A DNA stretch of 42,215 nucleotides from Anoxybacillus ayderensis (GTDB lineage: Bacteria; Bacillota; Bacilli; Bacillales; Anoxybacillaceae), in contig NZ_JXTG01000018.1 of assembly GCF_000833605.1 (NCBI RefSeq), positions 1 through 42,215 on the forward strand. The letters are read 5' to 3'. Made by a program: the position numbers and the translations under genes. Position 1 is the first letter of the stretch. Every line of letters begins with the position of its first letter. The notes under the pieces were generated by a model. The model had not been told where the DNA came from. It searched no databases and saw only the letters and a program-made list of their open reading frames with translations. This document shows, piece after piece, positions 33,539 to 41,884 of this stretch.

Positions 33539-34187
33539 TGTGTTAACAAACAATAACCGTGCAGCTGCGTTTAACCGTCAATTATTTGAGGAAACGAATA
33601 CGCTTGTCATCAATATAATGAGCTCACCGGGCGCAGGGAAGACAACTATTTTAGAGAAGACGATTGAGGCGTTAGCAAATGAGTTTCGTATCGGTGTCAT
33701 TGAAGGGGATTTAGCAACAGAAAAAGATGCAGATCGCATTCGTGCCCTTGGTGCGCAAGCCGTACAAATTAATACGCATGGAGGGTGCCATTTAGATGCT
33801 CGCATGATTGCGGCTGTTTTACCGCAATTTGATTTTCAACATCTTGATATTTTATTTATTGAAAATGTAGGAAATCTTGTTTGTCCATCCGGTTATGATT
33901 TAGGACAGCAACATAAAGTAGCTGTGTTAAGCGTACCAGAAGGGAATGACAAAATCCCAAAATATCCGACGATGTTTATGAGAACAGAGCTTGTTTTACT
34001 AAATAAAATTGATTTACTACCGTATCTTGATTTTGATGTCGAACAAGCGAAAGAAGATTTATCATGTATTCATCCACAGTCTAAGTTGCTTCCATTGTCA
34101 GCAAAAACGGGTGAAGGAATGGATGAATGGTTACATTGGATTCGAGAAGGGGTTGCTCGATGCAAAAAGCAGTCAATATCACAGTGA
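33516..34187 (+). CDS. hypB: Hydrogenase nickel incorporation GTPase HypB
   Basis: A 223-residue GTPase. The P-loop is SSPGAGKTT (about 36-44), followed by GVIEGDLATEKDADRI, the metal-binding GGCHLDA and NLVCPSGYDLG, and the base-specificity motif NKID. There is no His-rich N-terminus or CxxCGC motif, so it lacks nickel storage and relies on HypA or others for metal supply. It begins within hypA and overlaps hypF by 28 bases. Confidence 0.97.
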   Translation: MKITLEVDVLTNNNRAAAFNRQLFEETNTLVINIMSSPGAGKTTILEKTIEALANEFRIGVIEGDLATEKDADRIRALGAQAVQINTHGGCHLDARMIAAVLPQFDFQHLDILFIENVGNLVCPSGYDLGQQHKVAVLSVPEGNDKIPKYPTMFMRTELVLLNKIDLLPYLDFDVEQAKEDLSCIHPQSKLLPLSAKTGEGMDEWLHWIREGVARCKKQSISQ

Positions 34188-36439
34188 AAGGACGAGTGCA
34201 AGGAGTTGGCTTCCGTCCTTTTATTTTCGCACTTGCCCAGCGATATCAAGTAAAAGGAATAGTCCAAAATAATATGGATGGGGTTTTTATTCATATCGAA
34301 GGCGATGCATATGCAGTTGACCAGTTTATTTACTCTTTACCGATGGAGGCACCGCGGCTATCTCGCATCGATGAGATGGTTGTAACTTTATCACAATGGC
34401 GTGCTTTTAAAGATTTTTCTATCATTCCGAGCGAACGAACAGGAAGTTCTTCGCTCGTAATTCCAATTGATACGGCTGTTTGTGAAGATTGTTTACGAGA
34501 AATGTATGATCCAAATGATCATCGGTATCGCTATCCGTTTATTAATTGCACACAATGTGGCCCTCGTTATACAATCATTGAACAGTTACCGTACGATCGT
34601 CCGTTTACATCGATGCGCTCGTTCCAAATGTGTGAACGATGTGAGCAAGAGTACAAAGATCCTATGAACCGCCGTCATCACGCTCAGCCTATTGCTTGTC
34701 CAACATGCGGTCCATCTGTTGCATTATTGATGCCAGATGGGCAAGCGTTGCAAGGAGATGCCATTGAACAAGCGAAGGAATATATTCGTGCTGGGGCGAT
34801 TGTTGCGGTGAAAGGATTAGGTGGATATCACTTAGCTTGTGATGCGACAAATGAAGTGGCTGTCCGACAATTACGAATAAGAAAACAACGGCCTCATCGT
34901 CCGCTAGCTATCATGGCAGCCTCCCTTGATATTGTAGAACAATTCTGTCATGTAACTGTGGAAGAAAAACGGTTGTTAACTTCGCCGGAAGCTCCCATTG
35001 TTGTTGTGAAACAAAGAAAAAACACAATGATTGCTTCATCGGTTGCTCCGGGGTTACAAACAGTTGGAGTGATGTTACCGTACACCCCACTTCACCATTT
35101 ATTGCTTGATGACCGATTGCCTGTTGTCGTGATGACAAGTGCGAATCGTTCAGGGGTGCCCATGATATACGAAGATGAACAAGCTTTACGTGATTTACAA
35201 GGCATTGCTGATTATTTTCTTGTACATAATCGTCCGATTGTTCACCCTATTGATGATTCTGTTGTTCAAATAGAGAGTGGCAAGATTCATTTTATTCGAC
35301 GAGCGCGTGGCTTTGTTCCCGATCCATTAGAGACGAAGTATGACGTTCATGAAATTGTAGCACTTGGTGGGCAACAAAAAAATGCATTCGCGTTTGGGAG
35401 ACATCATCAAATTTTTTTAGGACCTCATATTGGTGACTTAGAGCATGTAGAAGTCGTTGAACATTTCCAAAGGGAATACGAACATTTACGCACTTGGATG
35501 GGAGTGACACCAAAAGCAATTGCTGTTGATTTGCATCCAAACTATGAAACGTGGAACATCGCAAAACAATGGCATACCGATATTGTAGCTGTCCAACACC
35601 ATCATGCACATATGGTTTCGTGCATGGAGGAAAATCACATATATTCCCCTTGTTTTGGCCTTATTTTAGATGGAACAGGATACGGGGAGGACGGACATAT
35701 ATGGGGGTTTGAGCTACTGTACGGAGATGCTTCACAATATAAACGGCTCGGGCATTTAACGTATACTCCGCTTCCAGGTGGAGAGCGTTGCATCAAAGAG
35801 CCTTGGCGTACAGCCGTCGGCATGCTCGGACATTATTTCGGTGAACAAGGATATGCTCTGGCGGAGAAGCGATTTACCGAAAGAGCACAAGAGGTACGTG
35901 TATTAAAACAAATGGTCGAAAAAGGGCTACACTCTCCTTTAGCAGGTACGTGCGGGAGGCTATTTGACGCCGTTAGTGCCTTTTTGTACGTTTGCACGCA
36001 TAGTACGTACGATGGAGAGGCGGCTGTTCGACTTTCTGAATTTATTGATGATACAAAAATATATGAAGCTTATCCGTTTCATATAAAAAAACAGGATGAA
36101 TGGGAAATTGATTTGGCAAAGATGTGGCAAGCGATATGGGAAGATGTTGAAGCTCATGAACAAGTAAATATCATTGCTGGTCGCTTCCATGAAACAGTCG
36201 TGCAAGCGTCTGTCGAATTGGTTCGTTTAGCTTTACAACAATATCCAACGTACGAACGAAATATCGTATTATCGGGAGGGAGTATGCATAATCGTTATAT
36301 CGTTAAACGTCTTCGTCAAGAACTCAGTAAGCTTGGATTGTGTGTTTACACGCATCAAAAAGTACCGTGCAATGATGGAGGACTAGCTCTTGGACAGTTA
36401 ATCATCGCAGCACATAGGAGGGATCGTGTATGTGTGTAG
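34160..36439 (+). CDS. hypF: Carbamoyltransferase HypF
   Basis: A 759-residue enzyme that makes the cyanide ligands from carbamoyl phosphate, handing thiocyanate to HypE. Domains in order are acylphosphatase (KGRVQGVGFRPFIFAL, 1-90), two zinc fingers (CEDCLREMYD, NCTQCGPR, CERCEQEY, CPTCGPS), YrdC-like (about 200-385) and Kae1-like (about 390-755) with the metal motif QHHHAHMVS and VLSGGSMHNR. ATG 34160 lies inside hypB; the upstream ATG/GTG codons have no ribosome site. It overlaps hypC by ten bases. Confidence 0.97.
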   Translation: MQKAVNITVKGRVQGVGFRPFIFALAQRYQVKGIVQNNMDGVFIHIEGDAYAVDQFIYSLPMEAPRLSRIDEMVVTLSQWRAFKDFSIIPSERTGSSSLVIPIDTAVCEDCLREMYDPNDHRYRYPFINCTQCGPRYTIIEQLPYDRPFTSMRSFQMCERCEQEYKDPMNRRHHAQPIACPTCGPSVALLMPDGQALQGDAIEQAKEYIRAGAIVAVKGLGGYHLACDATNEVAVRQLRIRKQRPHRPLAIMAASLDIVEQFCHVTVEEKRLLTSPEAPIVVVKQRKNTMIASSVAPGLQTVGVMLPYTPLHHLLLDDRLPVVVMTSANRSGVPMIYEDEQALRDLQGIADYFLVHNRPIVHPIDDSVVQIESGKIHFIRRARGFVPDPLETKYDVHEIVALGGQQKNAFAFGRHHQIFLGPHIGDLEHVEVVEHFQREYEHLRTWMGVTPKAIAVDLHPNYETWNIAKQWHTDIVAVQHHHAHMVSCMEENHIYSPCFGLILDGTGYGEDGHIWGFELLYGDASQYKRLGHLTYTPLPGGERCIKEPWRTAVGMLGHYFGEQGYALAEKRFTERAQEVRVLKQMVEKGLHSPLAGTCGRLFDAVSAFLYVCTHSTYDGEAAVRLSEFIDDTKIYEAYPFHIKKQDEWEIDLAKMWQAIWEDVEAHEQVNIIAGRFHETVVQASVELVRLALQQYPTYERNIVLSGGSMHNRYIVKRLRQELSKLGLCVYTHQKVPCNDGGLALGQLIIAAHRRDRVCV

Positions 36440-36657
36440 GAGTACCGGCAAAAGTGTTACATATTGAAGGTTTTTCCGCACGAGTAGATGTCATGGGATC
36501 GCAAATGGATGTTGGAATTATTTTTGTTCCTGAAGTCAAAATTGGCGACTATGTCATTGTGCATGCTGGACAGGCGATGTCGATTATTGATGAACAGTAT
36601 GCAAAAGAAAGTTTGGAAGAATGGAGGAAGCTAGTCGATGCTAGACGTGATGGATAG
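36430..36657 (+). CDS. hypC: Hydrogenase assembly chaperone HypC
   Basis: A 75-residue HypC. The essential N-terminal Cys2 is present in MCVGVPAKVL; with HypD it holds the Fe(CN)2CO fragment and passes it to HyaB. The rest is the small OB-fold barrel ending in a helix (YAKESLEEWRKLV). AGGAGG precedes the ATG within the end of hypF. Its end overlaps hypD by 20 bases. No HypC/HybG paralogue is nearby, so it should serve this enzyme. Confidence 0.96.
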   Translation: MCVGVPAKVLHIEGFSARVDVMGSQMDVGIIFVPEVKIGDYVIVHAGQAMSIIDEQYAKESLEEWRKLVDARRDG

Positions 36658-37747
36658 CCCAACTCGTTCAGCGCTCAGTCGAACGTTGTTAAAAGAAGTA
36701 CAGACGTTAGCAAATCAGTTTCAACAAACGTTTGGACGAATGCCTTCGTTTATGGAAGTGTGCGGTTCACATACGATGGCACTTGCTCGTACGGGAGTAA
36801 AAAAAGCGCTCGAAGGATACGTTCGTCTCATTTCTGGTCCTGGTTGTCCTGTTTGCGTCACTGATCAAGTAACAATTGATGCAATGATTTCTTTGACAGA
36901 TGGTGCAGATCGAATCATTTGCACATTTGGCGACATGATGCGGGTGCCTGGATCTTATGGAACGTTGATGCAAGCGAAGACAGAAGGAAAAGATGTGCGT
37001 GTCGTCTACTCTCCAGTTGATGCGGTTCGTATTGCTGAACAGCATCCGTATCAAGAAGTTATTTTTTTAGGGATAGGGTTTGAGACAACCATCCCAATTT
37101 TAGCTGCAGCAATAAAAGAAGCAGAAGAAAAGCAAGTGCACAATTTTTCCATGTGGATGTCGACAAAGCTAGTGGAGCCAATTTTGCGGCAATTACTTCA
37201 CGATGGAGACGTGTCACTAGACGGTTTTTTACTCCCTGGGCACGTATCCATGGTGATGGGGAGAGCTCATTTTGAATTTTTAGCAACGGAATACAATATG
37301 CCTGCAGTAATTAGTGGATTTGAAGCATTACATATGTTAAGTGCAATTCGTCATTTATTAATGTTAGCACTCAAACAGCACGCTATTGTATTAAACGATT
37401 ATAAAAGTGTAGTGAATGAACAAGGAAATGTACAAGCGAAATATTGGATGAACCATTATTTCACATTATGCGATGAGGCGTGGCGCGGTATCGGGGTGAT
37501 TTCACAAAGTGGAATGGATTTTAAGAAAGAGTATGATCGGTTTAACGCAAAGGTGAAGTTTTCTGTTTTAACGCGCGAACCGCGTCGAACAAAGTGTCGG
37601 TGTGGAGAAGTCATTCGTGGGCTTATCGATCCACCACAATGTGTATTGTTTGGGAAAGCATGTACACCGCTTCATCCGATTGGACCTTGTATGGTGTCAT
37701 CAGAAGGTAGTTGTGCAGCGTATTATCAATATATGAGGGAGGAGTAA
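36638..37747 (+). CDS. hypD: Hydrogenase formation protein HypD
   Basis: A 369-residue iron-sulfur protein that assembles the Fe(CN)2CO group with HypC. Key motifs are MEVCGSHTMA (Cys for iron binding), SGPGCPVCVT, and the C-terminal four-Cys [4Fe-4S] region around KCRCGEVIRG, PPQCVLFG and GKACTPLHPIGPC. ATG 36638 has GGAGG ten bases upstream, inside hypC. Only three bases separate its stop from hypE. Confidence 0.97.
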   Translation: MLDVMDSPTRSALSRTLLKEVQTLANQFQQTFGRMPSFMEVCGSHTMALARTGVKKALEGYVRLISGPGCPVCVTDQVTIDAMISLTDGADRIICTFGDMMRVPGSYGTLMQAKTEGKDVRVVYSPVDAVRIAEQHPYQEVIFLGIGFETTIPILAAAIKEAEEKQVHNFSMWMSTKLVEPILRQLLHDGDVSLDGFLLPGHVSMVMGRAHFEFLATEYNMPAVISGFEALHMLSAIRHLLMLALKQHAIVLNDYKSVVNEQGNVQAKYWMNHYFTLCDEAWRGIGVISQSGMDFKKEYDRFNAKVKFSVLTREPRRTKCRCGEVIRGLIDPPQCVLFGKACTPLHPIGPCMVSSEGSCAAYYQYMREE

Positions 37748-37750
37748 CAA

Positions 37751-38743
37751 ATGGAGCGAATAACGCTCGCCCACGGAGACGGAGGACAGTTAGCTCATCA
37801 GCTCATTGCGGATATTTTTGTTTCTATGTTTCATAACGATCGTCATGCAAAATTCGATGCAGCTACGTTTACGTTAGACCTGCATGAGCTAGCCATGACA
37901 ACGGATAGTTTTGTCGTTAAACCTCTTTTCTTTCCAGGTGGAAACATTGGAAAGTTAGCGGTAGCTGGAACAATAAATGATTTAGCGGTCGTTGGAGCGA
38001 TCCCGAAAGTCATGACTTGTAGTTTTATTATCGAAGAAGGGTTTCCAATTGGTGATTTAAAAACGATCGTGCAATCGATGGCTGAAGAAGCAAAAAAAGC
38101 AAATGTGGCGATTGTTGCGGGCGATACAAAAGTTGTTGAACGTGGTAGTGCGGATGGATTATATATTAATACAACAGGGATCGGAGTCATTTCCCATCCG
38201 CTTGAGCCTAAAATGTGTGAAGGCGACTCGGTCATTGTCAGCGGTTCAGTTGGTGATCATGGAGTAGCTATATTAGTGGCCCGAGGGGAATTAGGTCTTG
38301 TATCAACGGTTGAGAGCGACTGTGCAACATTGTATCCGCTCATTGCCAAAGCGTTACAAGCAAGTCAACGCATTCGCCTGATGCGCGATCCAACCCGCGG
38401 GGGATTAGCGACTGCCCTTGTAGAAATTTGTGAAGATTTTGGGGTAACGATTGAATTGGAGGAAGAACGTATCCCTGTAAAACAAGAAGTGGAAGGAGCA
38501 TGTGAATTGCTCGGTTTTGATCCGCTCTATTTGGCCAATGAGGGAAAAGTGGTCATGATCGTTCCAAAAGAAGATGAACAGGCTGTTCTTGATGCCCTTC
38601 GTTCTCAACCTGAAGGAAAAGATGCCGCTGTCATCGGAACTGTTCGAGCAACAAATAAAGGTCAATTATTGTTGCGAACACCGCTTGGCACAACACGAAG
38701 ATTATATCGATTAACAGGATTAATGTTGCCTCGTATTTGTTAA
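37751..38743 (+). CDS. hypE: Carbamoyl dehydratase HypE
   Basis: A 330-residue PurM-like enzyme that dehydrates the thiocarboxamide on its C-terminal Cys to thiocyanate. It begins with ITLAHGDGGQLAHQLI and ends PRIC, with the terminal Cys330 that accepts the carbamoyl group from HypF. ATP-binding segments AVAGTINDLAVVGA and MRDPTRGGLATAL are intact. GAGGGAGG precedes the ATG. It is the last gene of the hydrogenase operon, followed by a terminator. Confidence 0.97.
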   Translation: MERITLAHGDGGQLAHQLIADIFVSMFHNDRHAKFDAATFTLDLHELAMTTDSFVVKPLFFPGGNIGKLAVAGTINDLAVVGAIPKVMTCSFIIEEGFPIGDLKTIVQSMAEEAKKANVAIVAGDTKVVERGSADGLYINTTGIGVISHPLEPKMCEGDSVIVSGSVGDHGVAILVARGELGLVSTVESDCATLYPLIAKALQASQRIRLMRDPTRGGLATALVEICEDFGVTIELEEERIPVKQEVEGACELLGFDPLYLANEGKVVMIVPKEDEQAVLDALRSQPEGKDAAVIGTVRATNKGQLLLRTPLGTTRRLYRLTGLMLPRIC

Positions 38744-38770
38744 ACCGTAGGGGAAAATCCTACGGTTTTT
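38742..38770 (+). terminator. Terminator of the hydrogenase operon
   Basis: AAACCGTAGG (38742-38751) pairs with CCTACGGTTT (38759-38768), followed by T. Confidence 0.9.
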
Positions 38771-38835
38771 GTCTTTCCTACTTTTATCGTTTATGTCATA
38801 ATAAATGACAGTACATAAAAAAGGGTGAGGGTGTC

Positions 38836-39630
38836 ATGAAGCAATATTTACAATTACTTGAAGATATTTTACAAAACGGTGTGTATAAGGATGACCGTAC
38901 GGGAACAGGGACGATTTCTGTATTTGGACGTCAATTGCGTTTTGATTTACGTGAAGGATTTCCTTTACTTACAACAAAAAAGTTACATATTCGTTCAATT
39001 ATTCATGAGTTGCTCTGGTTTTTAAGTGGGGATACGAATATTCGTTATTTAAAAGAAAATGGTGTAACAATTTGGGATGAATGGGCAGATGAAAACGGAG
39101 ATTTAGGTCCGGTATATGGAGCTCAATGGCGTTCATGGAGGGGAGCAGACGGCCGAACGATTGATCAAATTAGCGAAGTGATTGAACAAATAAAGCACAA
39201 TCCAAATTCGCGCCGTCTTTTAGTAAGCGCATGGAATGTTGCGGAATTAGACAATATGAAGTTGCCTCCTTGCCATTATGCTTTTCAGTTTTACGTGGAA
39301 AATGGGACGTTATCGTGCATGTGGCAACAGCGTTCGGTTGATACGTTTTTAGGTCTTCCGTTCAATATCGCAAGCTATGCACTACTTACGCATATGGTTG
39401 CTCAACAATGCGATCTACAACCGAAAGAACTTATTTTTACTGGCGGTGATGTTCATTTATATATGAATCATATCGAACAAGCGAAGTTGCAATTAACGAG
39501 AGAACCGCGTCCACTTCCGAAATTAGTCATTAAACGAAAACCAGCGTCTATCTTTGAATATCGCTTTGAAGATTTTGAAATTGTTGATTATCATCCGCAT
39601 CCGCACATTAAAGCGGACGTGTCTGTGTAA
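38836..39630 (+). CDS. thyA: Thymidylate synthase ThyA
   Basis: A 264-residue ThyA that methylates dUMP to dTMP with methylene-tetrahydrofolate. The active-site Cys is in [12 protein letters not shown], and [18 protein letters not shown] and the terminal [11 protein letters not shown] are invariant ThyA features. It has the short E. coli-like length. GGGTGAGGGTG precedes the ATG. The dfrA gene follows at about 15 bases, and recycles the dihydrofolate that ThyA produces. Confidence 0.98.
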   Translation: MKQYLQLLEDILQNGVYKDDRTGTGTISVFGRQLRFDLREGFPLLTTKKLHIRSIIHELLWFLSGDTNIRYLKENGVTIWDEWADENGDLGPVYGAQWRSWRGADGRTIDQISEVIEQIKHNPNSRRLLVSAWNVAELDNMKLPPCHYAFQFYVENGTLSCMWQQRSVDTFLGLPFNIASYALLTHMVAQQCDLQPKELIFTGGDVHLYMNHIEQAKLQLTREPRPLPKLVIKRKPASIFEYRFEDFEIVDYHPHPHIKADVSV

Positions 39631-39644
39631 GGGAAGTGAGTCAA

Positions 39645-40136
39645 TTGATTTCTATTATTGTCGCGATGGATCGAAATCGAGTCATTGGTTGGAACAATAC
39701 ATTACCTTGGCACTTACCGTCGGATTTAGCTTATTTTAAACATGTAACTATGGGTCATCCGATTGTCATGGGGCGAAAAACATTTGAATCGATCGGCCGT
39801 CCGCTTCCTGGAAGAATAAACATCGTACTTACACGGGACAACACGTTTTCAGCGGATTCGAATGTTCAAGTCATTCATTCAATTGATGACATCGAACAAA
39901 TAGAACAGCAACATGGTCATTTGTTTGTTATCGGGGGGGCACAAGTGTTTGAACAAGCGATGCCGCTAGCCGATCAATTGTACGTTACACATATTGACGA
40001 AACGTTTACAGGAGATGCATTTTTCCCACCAATTGATGAAAAGCAATGGGTGCTTCGTACCGCTCGACAAGGTGTGCAAGACGAAAAAAATCGTTATCCA
40101 CACACATTTTGTATATATGAACGAACAGCTCGCTAA
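39645..40136 (+). CDS. dfrA: Dihydrofolate reductase
   Basis: A 163-residue DHFR. It starts MISIIVAMDRNRVIGWNN when TTG 39645 is taken as start, matching Bacillus DfrA and placing GGGAAGTGAG correctly; GTG 39636 lies inside the ribosome site. Other motifs are LPWHLPSDLAYFK with the catalytic Asp (D27 type), GRKTFESIGRPLPGR and FVIGGAQVFEQAM. NADPH-dependent reduction of dihydrofolate completes the thyA cycle. Downstream is a weaker terminator. Confidence 0.96.
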   Translation: MISIIVAMDRNRVIGWNNTLPWHLPSDLAYFKHVTMGHPIVMGRKTFESIGRPLPGRINIVLTRDNTFSADSNVQVIHSIDDIEQIEQQHGHLFVIGGAQVFEQAMPLADQLYVTHIDETFTGDAFFPPIDEKQWVLRTARQGVQDEKNRYPHTFCIYERTAR

Positions 40137-40157
40137 TTGGCGAGCTTCATCTTTTTG
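40127..40157 (+). terminator. Probable terminator of thyA-dfrA
   Basis: AGCTCGC (40127-40133) pairs with GCGAGCT (40140-40146), overlapping the stop. The T run comes five bases later, so it may be weak. Confidence 0.55.
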
Positions 40158-40160
40158 AAT

Positions 40161-40201
40161 AATTTTTAGAAAATTTACTTTTCTTTATTCGAAAATATGA
40201 T
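40161..40201 (+). promoter_or_regulatory. CodY-like box and candidate promoter of ilvA
   Basis: AATTTTTAGAAAATT (40161-40175) matches the CodY consensus AATTTTCWGAAAATT at 14 of 15 positions. TTTACT (40174-40179) and TATGAT (40196-40201), 16 bases apart, are a possible promoter that the box would overlap. CodY represses ilvA in Bacillus when branched amino acids are plentiful. Confidence 0.6.
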
Positions 40202-40259
40202 ATATTTTAGAATAACATAATTTTGACAATGAAATTATAAATAGAAAGGAAACGAGAAA

Positions 40260-41528
40260 ATGGAACAACAAGTAAAACGAAAACATGGCGTATATGTAGA
40301 AGATATTTTAATTGCTTATCAAACGTTAAAAGATGTCGTGTATCATACCCCTTTACAAAAAAATGAATTGCTTTCAGAACGGTATGATTGTCATGTATAT
40401 TTTAAACGGGAAGATTTACAAGTCGTTCGCTCGTTTAAAATTCGTGGTGCATATTATCGAATGAAAAGCTTAAGTGAAGAAGAAAAGAAAAATGGAATTG
40501 TTTGCGCAAGTGCAGGCAATCACGCTCAAGGTGTAGCTTATTCATGTCGAGCGCTCGGTGTGCATGGGAAAATTTATATGCCATCTACAACTCCGAGACA
40601 AAAAGTATCGCAAGTACAGTTTTTTGGTCGAGAGTTTGTTGACATTATTTTAGTTGGCGATACATTTGATGATTCCTATGAACAAGCACTTATTTGCGCA
40701 AAGCAAGAGCAGCGAACATTTATCCATCCATTCGATGATGAAGCTGTGATTGCTGGGCAAGGAACAGTTGGTGTTGAAATTTTAAATGATTGTGAAGAAG
40801 CGATTGATTATGTGTTTGCAAGCATTGGCGGTGGGGGGCTTATTTCTGGTGTCGGAACGTATATCAAAAGTATTTCACCAGCAACGAAATTAGTTGGCGT
40901 CGAACCTGAAGGAGCTCCTTCCATGAAAAAATCGTTTGAAGCAGAAGAAGTCGTCACTTTAAGTGAAATTGATCCATTTGTAGATGGCGCGGCAGTGAAA
41001 CGTGTGGGGGAAAAAACATTTGCATTAGCAAAAGAAATGGTCGATGATATTGTCGTTGTTCCTGAAGGAAAAGCATGTACAACGATTTTGCAACTTTATA
41101 ATGAAAACGCGATTGTAGTCGAGCCTGCTGGAGCGTTGCCGGTTGCTGCGCTTGATTTATATAAAGAACATATTCGTGGCAAGACCGTTGTTTGTATTAT
41201 TAGCGGAGGAAACAACGATATTGGGCGCATGCAAGAAATTAAAGAGCGTTCTATGATTTATGAAGGACTTCAACATTATTTTATTGTGAATTTTCCGCAA
41301 CGTGCTGGCGCTTTGCGGGAATTTCTCGATGAAGTATTAGGACCAACAGACGACATTACACTCTTTGAATATACGAAAAAAAATAATAAAGAAAGTGGCC
41401 CCGCTCTCGTTGGCATTGAATTAAAATGTCGTGAAGATTACGGTCCGCTCATCGAACGAATGAAGAAAAAAGGTTTTCCGTTTATGGAAGTGAATAAAGA
41501 TAGCAGCTTGTTCCATTTGCTCATTTGA
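40260..41528 (+). CDS. ilvA: Threonine ammonia-lyase (threonine dehydratase) IlvA
   Basis: A 422-residue PLP enzyme that converts threonine to 2-oxobutanoate, the first step to isoleucine. The PLP lysine lies in RSFKIRGAYYRM, the phosphate-binding loop is SIGGGGLISGVGTY, and SAGNHAQGVAYS is family-specific. The last 85 residues form a single ACT-like regulatory domain (YFIVNFPQRAGALREFLDEV), the short Bacillus arrangement. AAAGGAAACG precedes the ATG. A CodY-like box is upstream. Confidence 0.96.
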   Translation: MEQQVKRKHGVYVEDILIAYQTLKDVVYHTPLQKNELLSERYDCHVYFKREDLQVVRSFKIRGAYYRMKSLSEEEKKNGIVCASAGNHAQGVAYSCRALGVHGKIYMPSTTPRQKVSQVQFFGREFVDIILVGDTFDDSYEQALICAKQEQRTFIHPFDDEAVIAGQGTVGVEILNDCEEAIDYVFASIGGGGLISGVGTYIKSISPATKLVGVEPEGAPSMKKSFEAEEVVTLSEIDPFVDGAAVKRVGEKTFALAKEMVDDIVVVPEGKACTTILQLYNENAIVVEPAGALPVAALDLYKEHIRGKTVVCIISGGNNDIGRMQEIKERSMIYEGLQHYFIVNFPQRAGALREFLDEVLGPTDDITLFEYTKKNNKESGPALVGIELKCREDYGPLIERMKKKGFPFMEVNKDSSLFHLLI

Positions 41529-41625
41529 CAAAAATTTTTTATAAATCGATGACGAAATGTGACATACTTCAACATAAAAATCGTGTATAATATAAGTAAA
41601 TCGGTCAAAAAAGAGGATTGATATT

Positions 41626-41877
41626 TTGTTATTCAAAAGCCTAGAGTTTAAAAACGTAGATGGGCAAAAAGTAAAAATTATCGAAATTCCGGTATTGGAG
41701 GACGATAACCCTTATCAATTTATGGTAAAAGTAAGGTTGCAAACGTTTATTGCACAAGTGCATGCTAGAAAAAGTCCAAAGAAGGTGTATTCATTTAAAG
41801 AATATTTAAAACGAGTGTTAAAGTGGCCGGTGTACGAACAAATATTTAAATCTGAAATTTTAAAAAACAATGCATAA
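41626..41877 (+). CDS. Hypothetical protein, 83 aa
   Basis: I do not recognise this protein. It starts at TTG 41626 with AGAGGA eight bases upstream and a TATAAT box at 41586-41591. It is basic at the C-terminus (KSPKKVYSFKEYLKRVLKW), begins with strand-like MLFKSLEFKNVDGQKVKIIEI, and has no membrane helix or Cys. It lies between ilvA and an insertion sequence, and is entire, not cut by the element. Confidence 0.5.
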   Translation: MLFKSLEFKNVDGQKVKIIEIPVLEDDNPYQFMVKVRLQTFIAQVHARKSPKKVYSFKEYLKRVLKWPVYEQIFKSEILKNNA

Positions 41878-41884
41878 ATGATAA

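Noticed and set aside
40137-40259. T-box leader before ilvA
   Set aside because: The region is far too short and lacks the T-box sequence and terminator; a CodY-like site explains regulation better.
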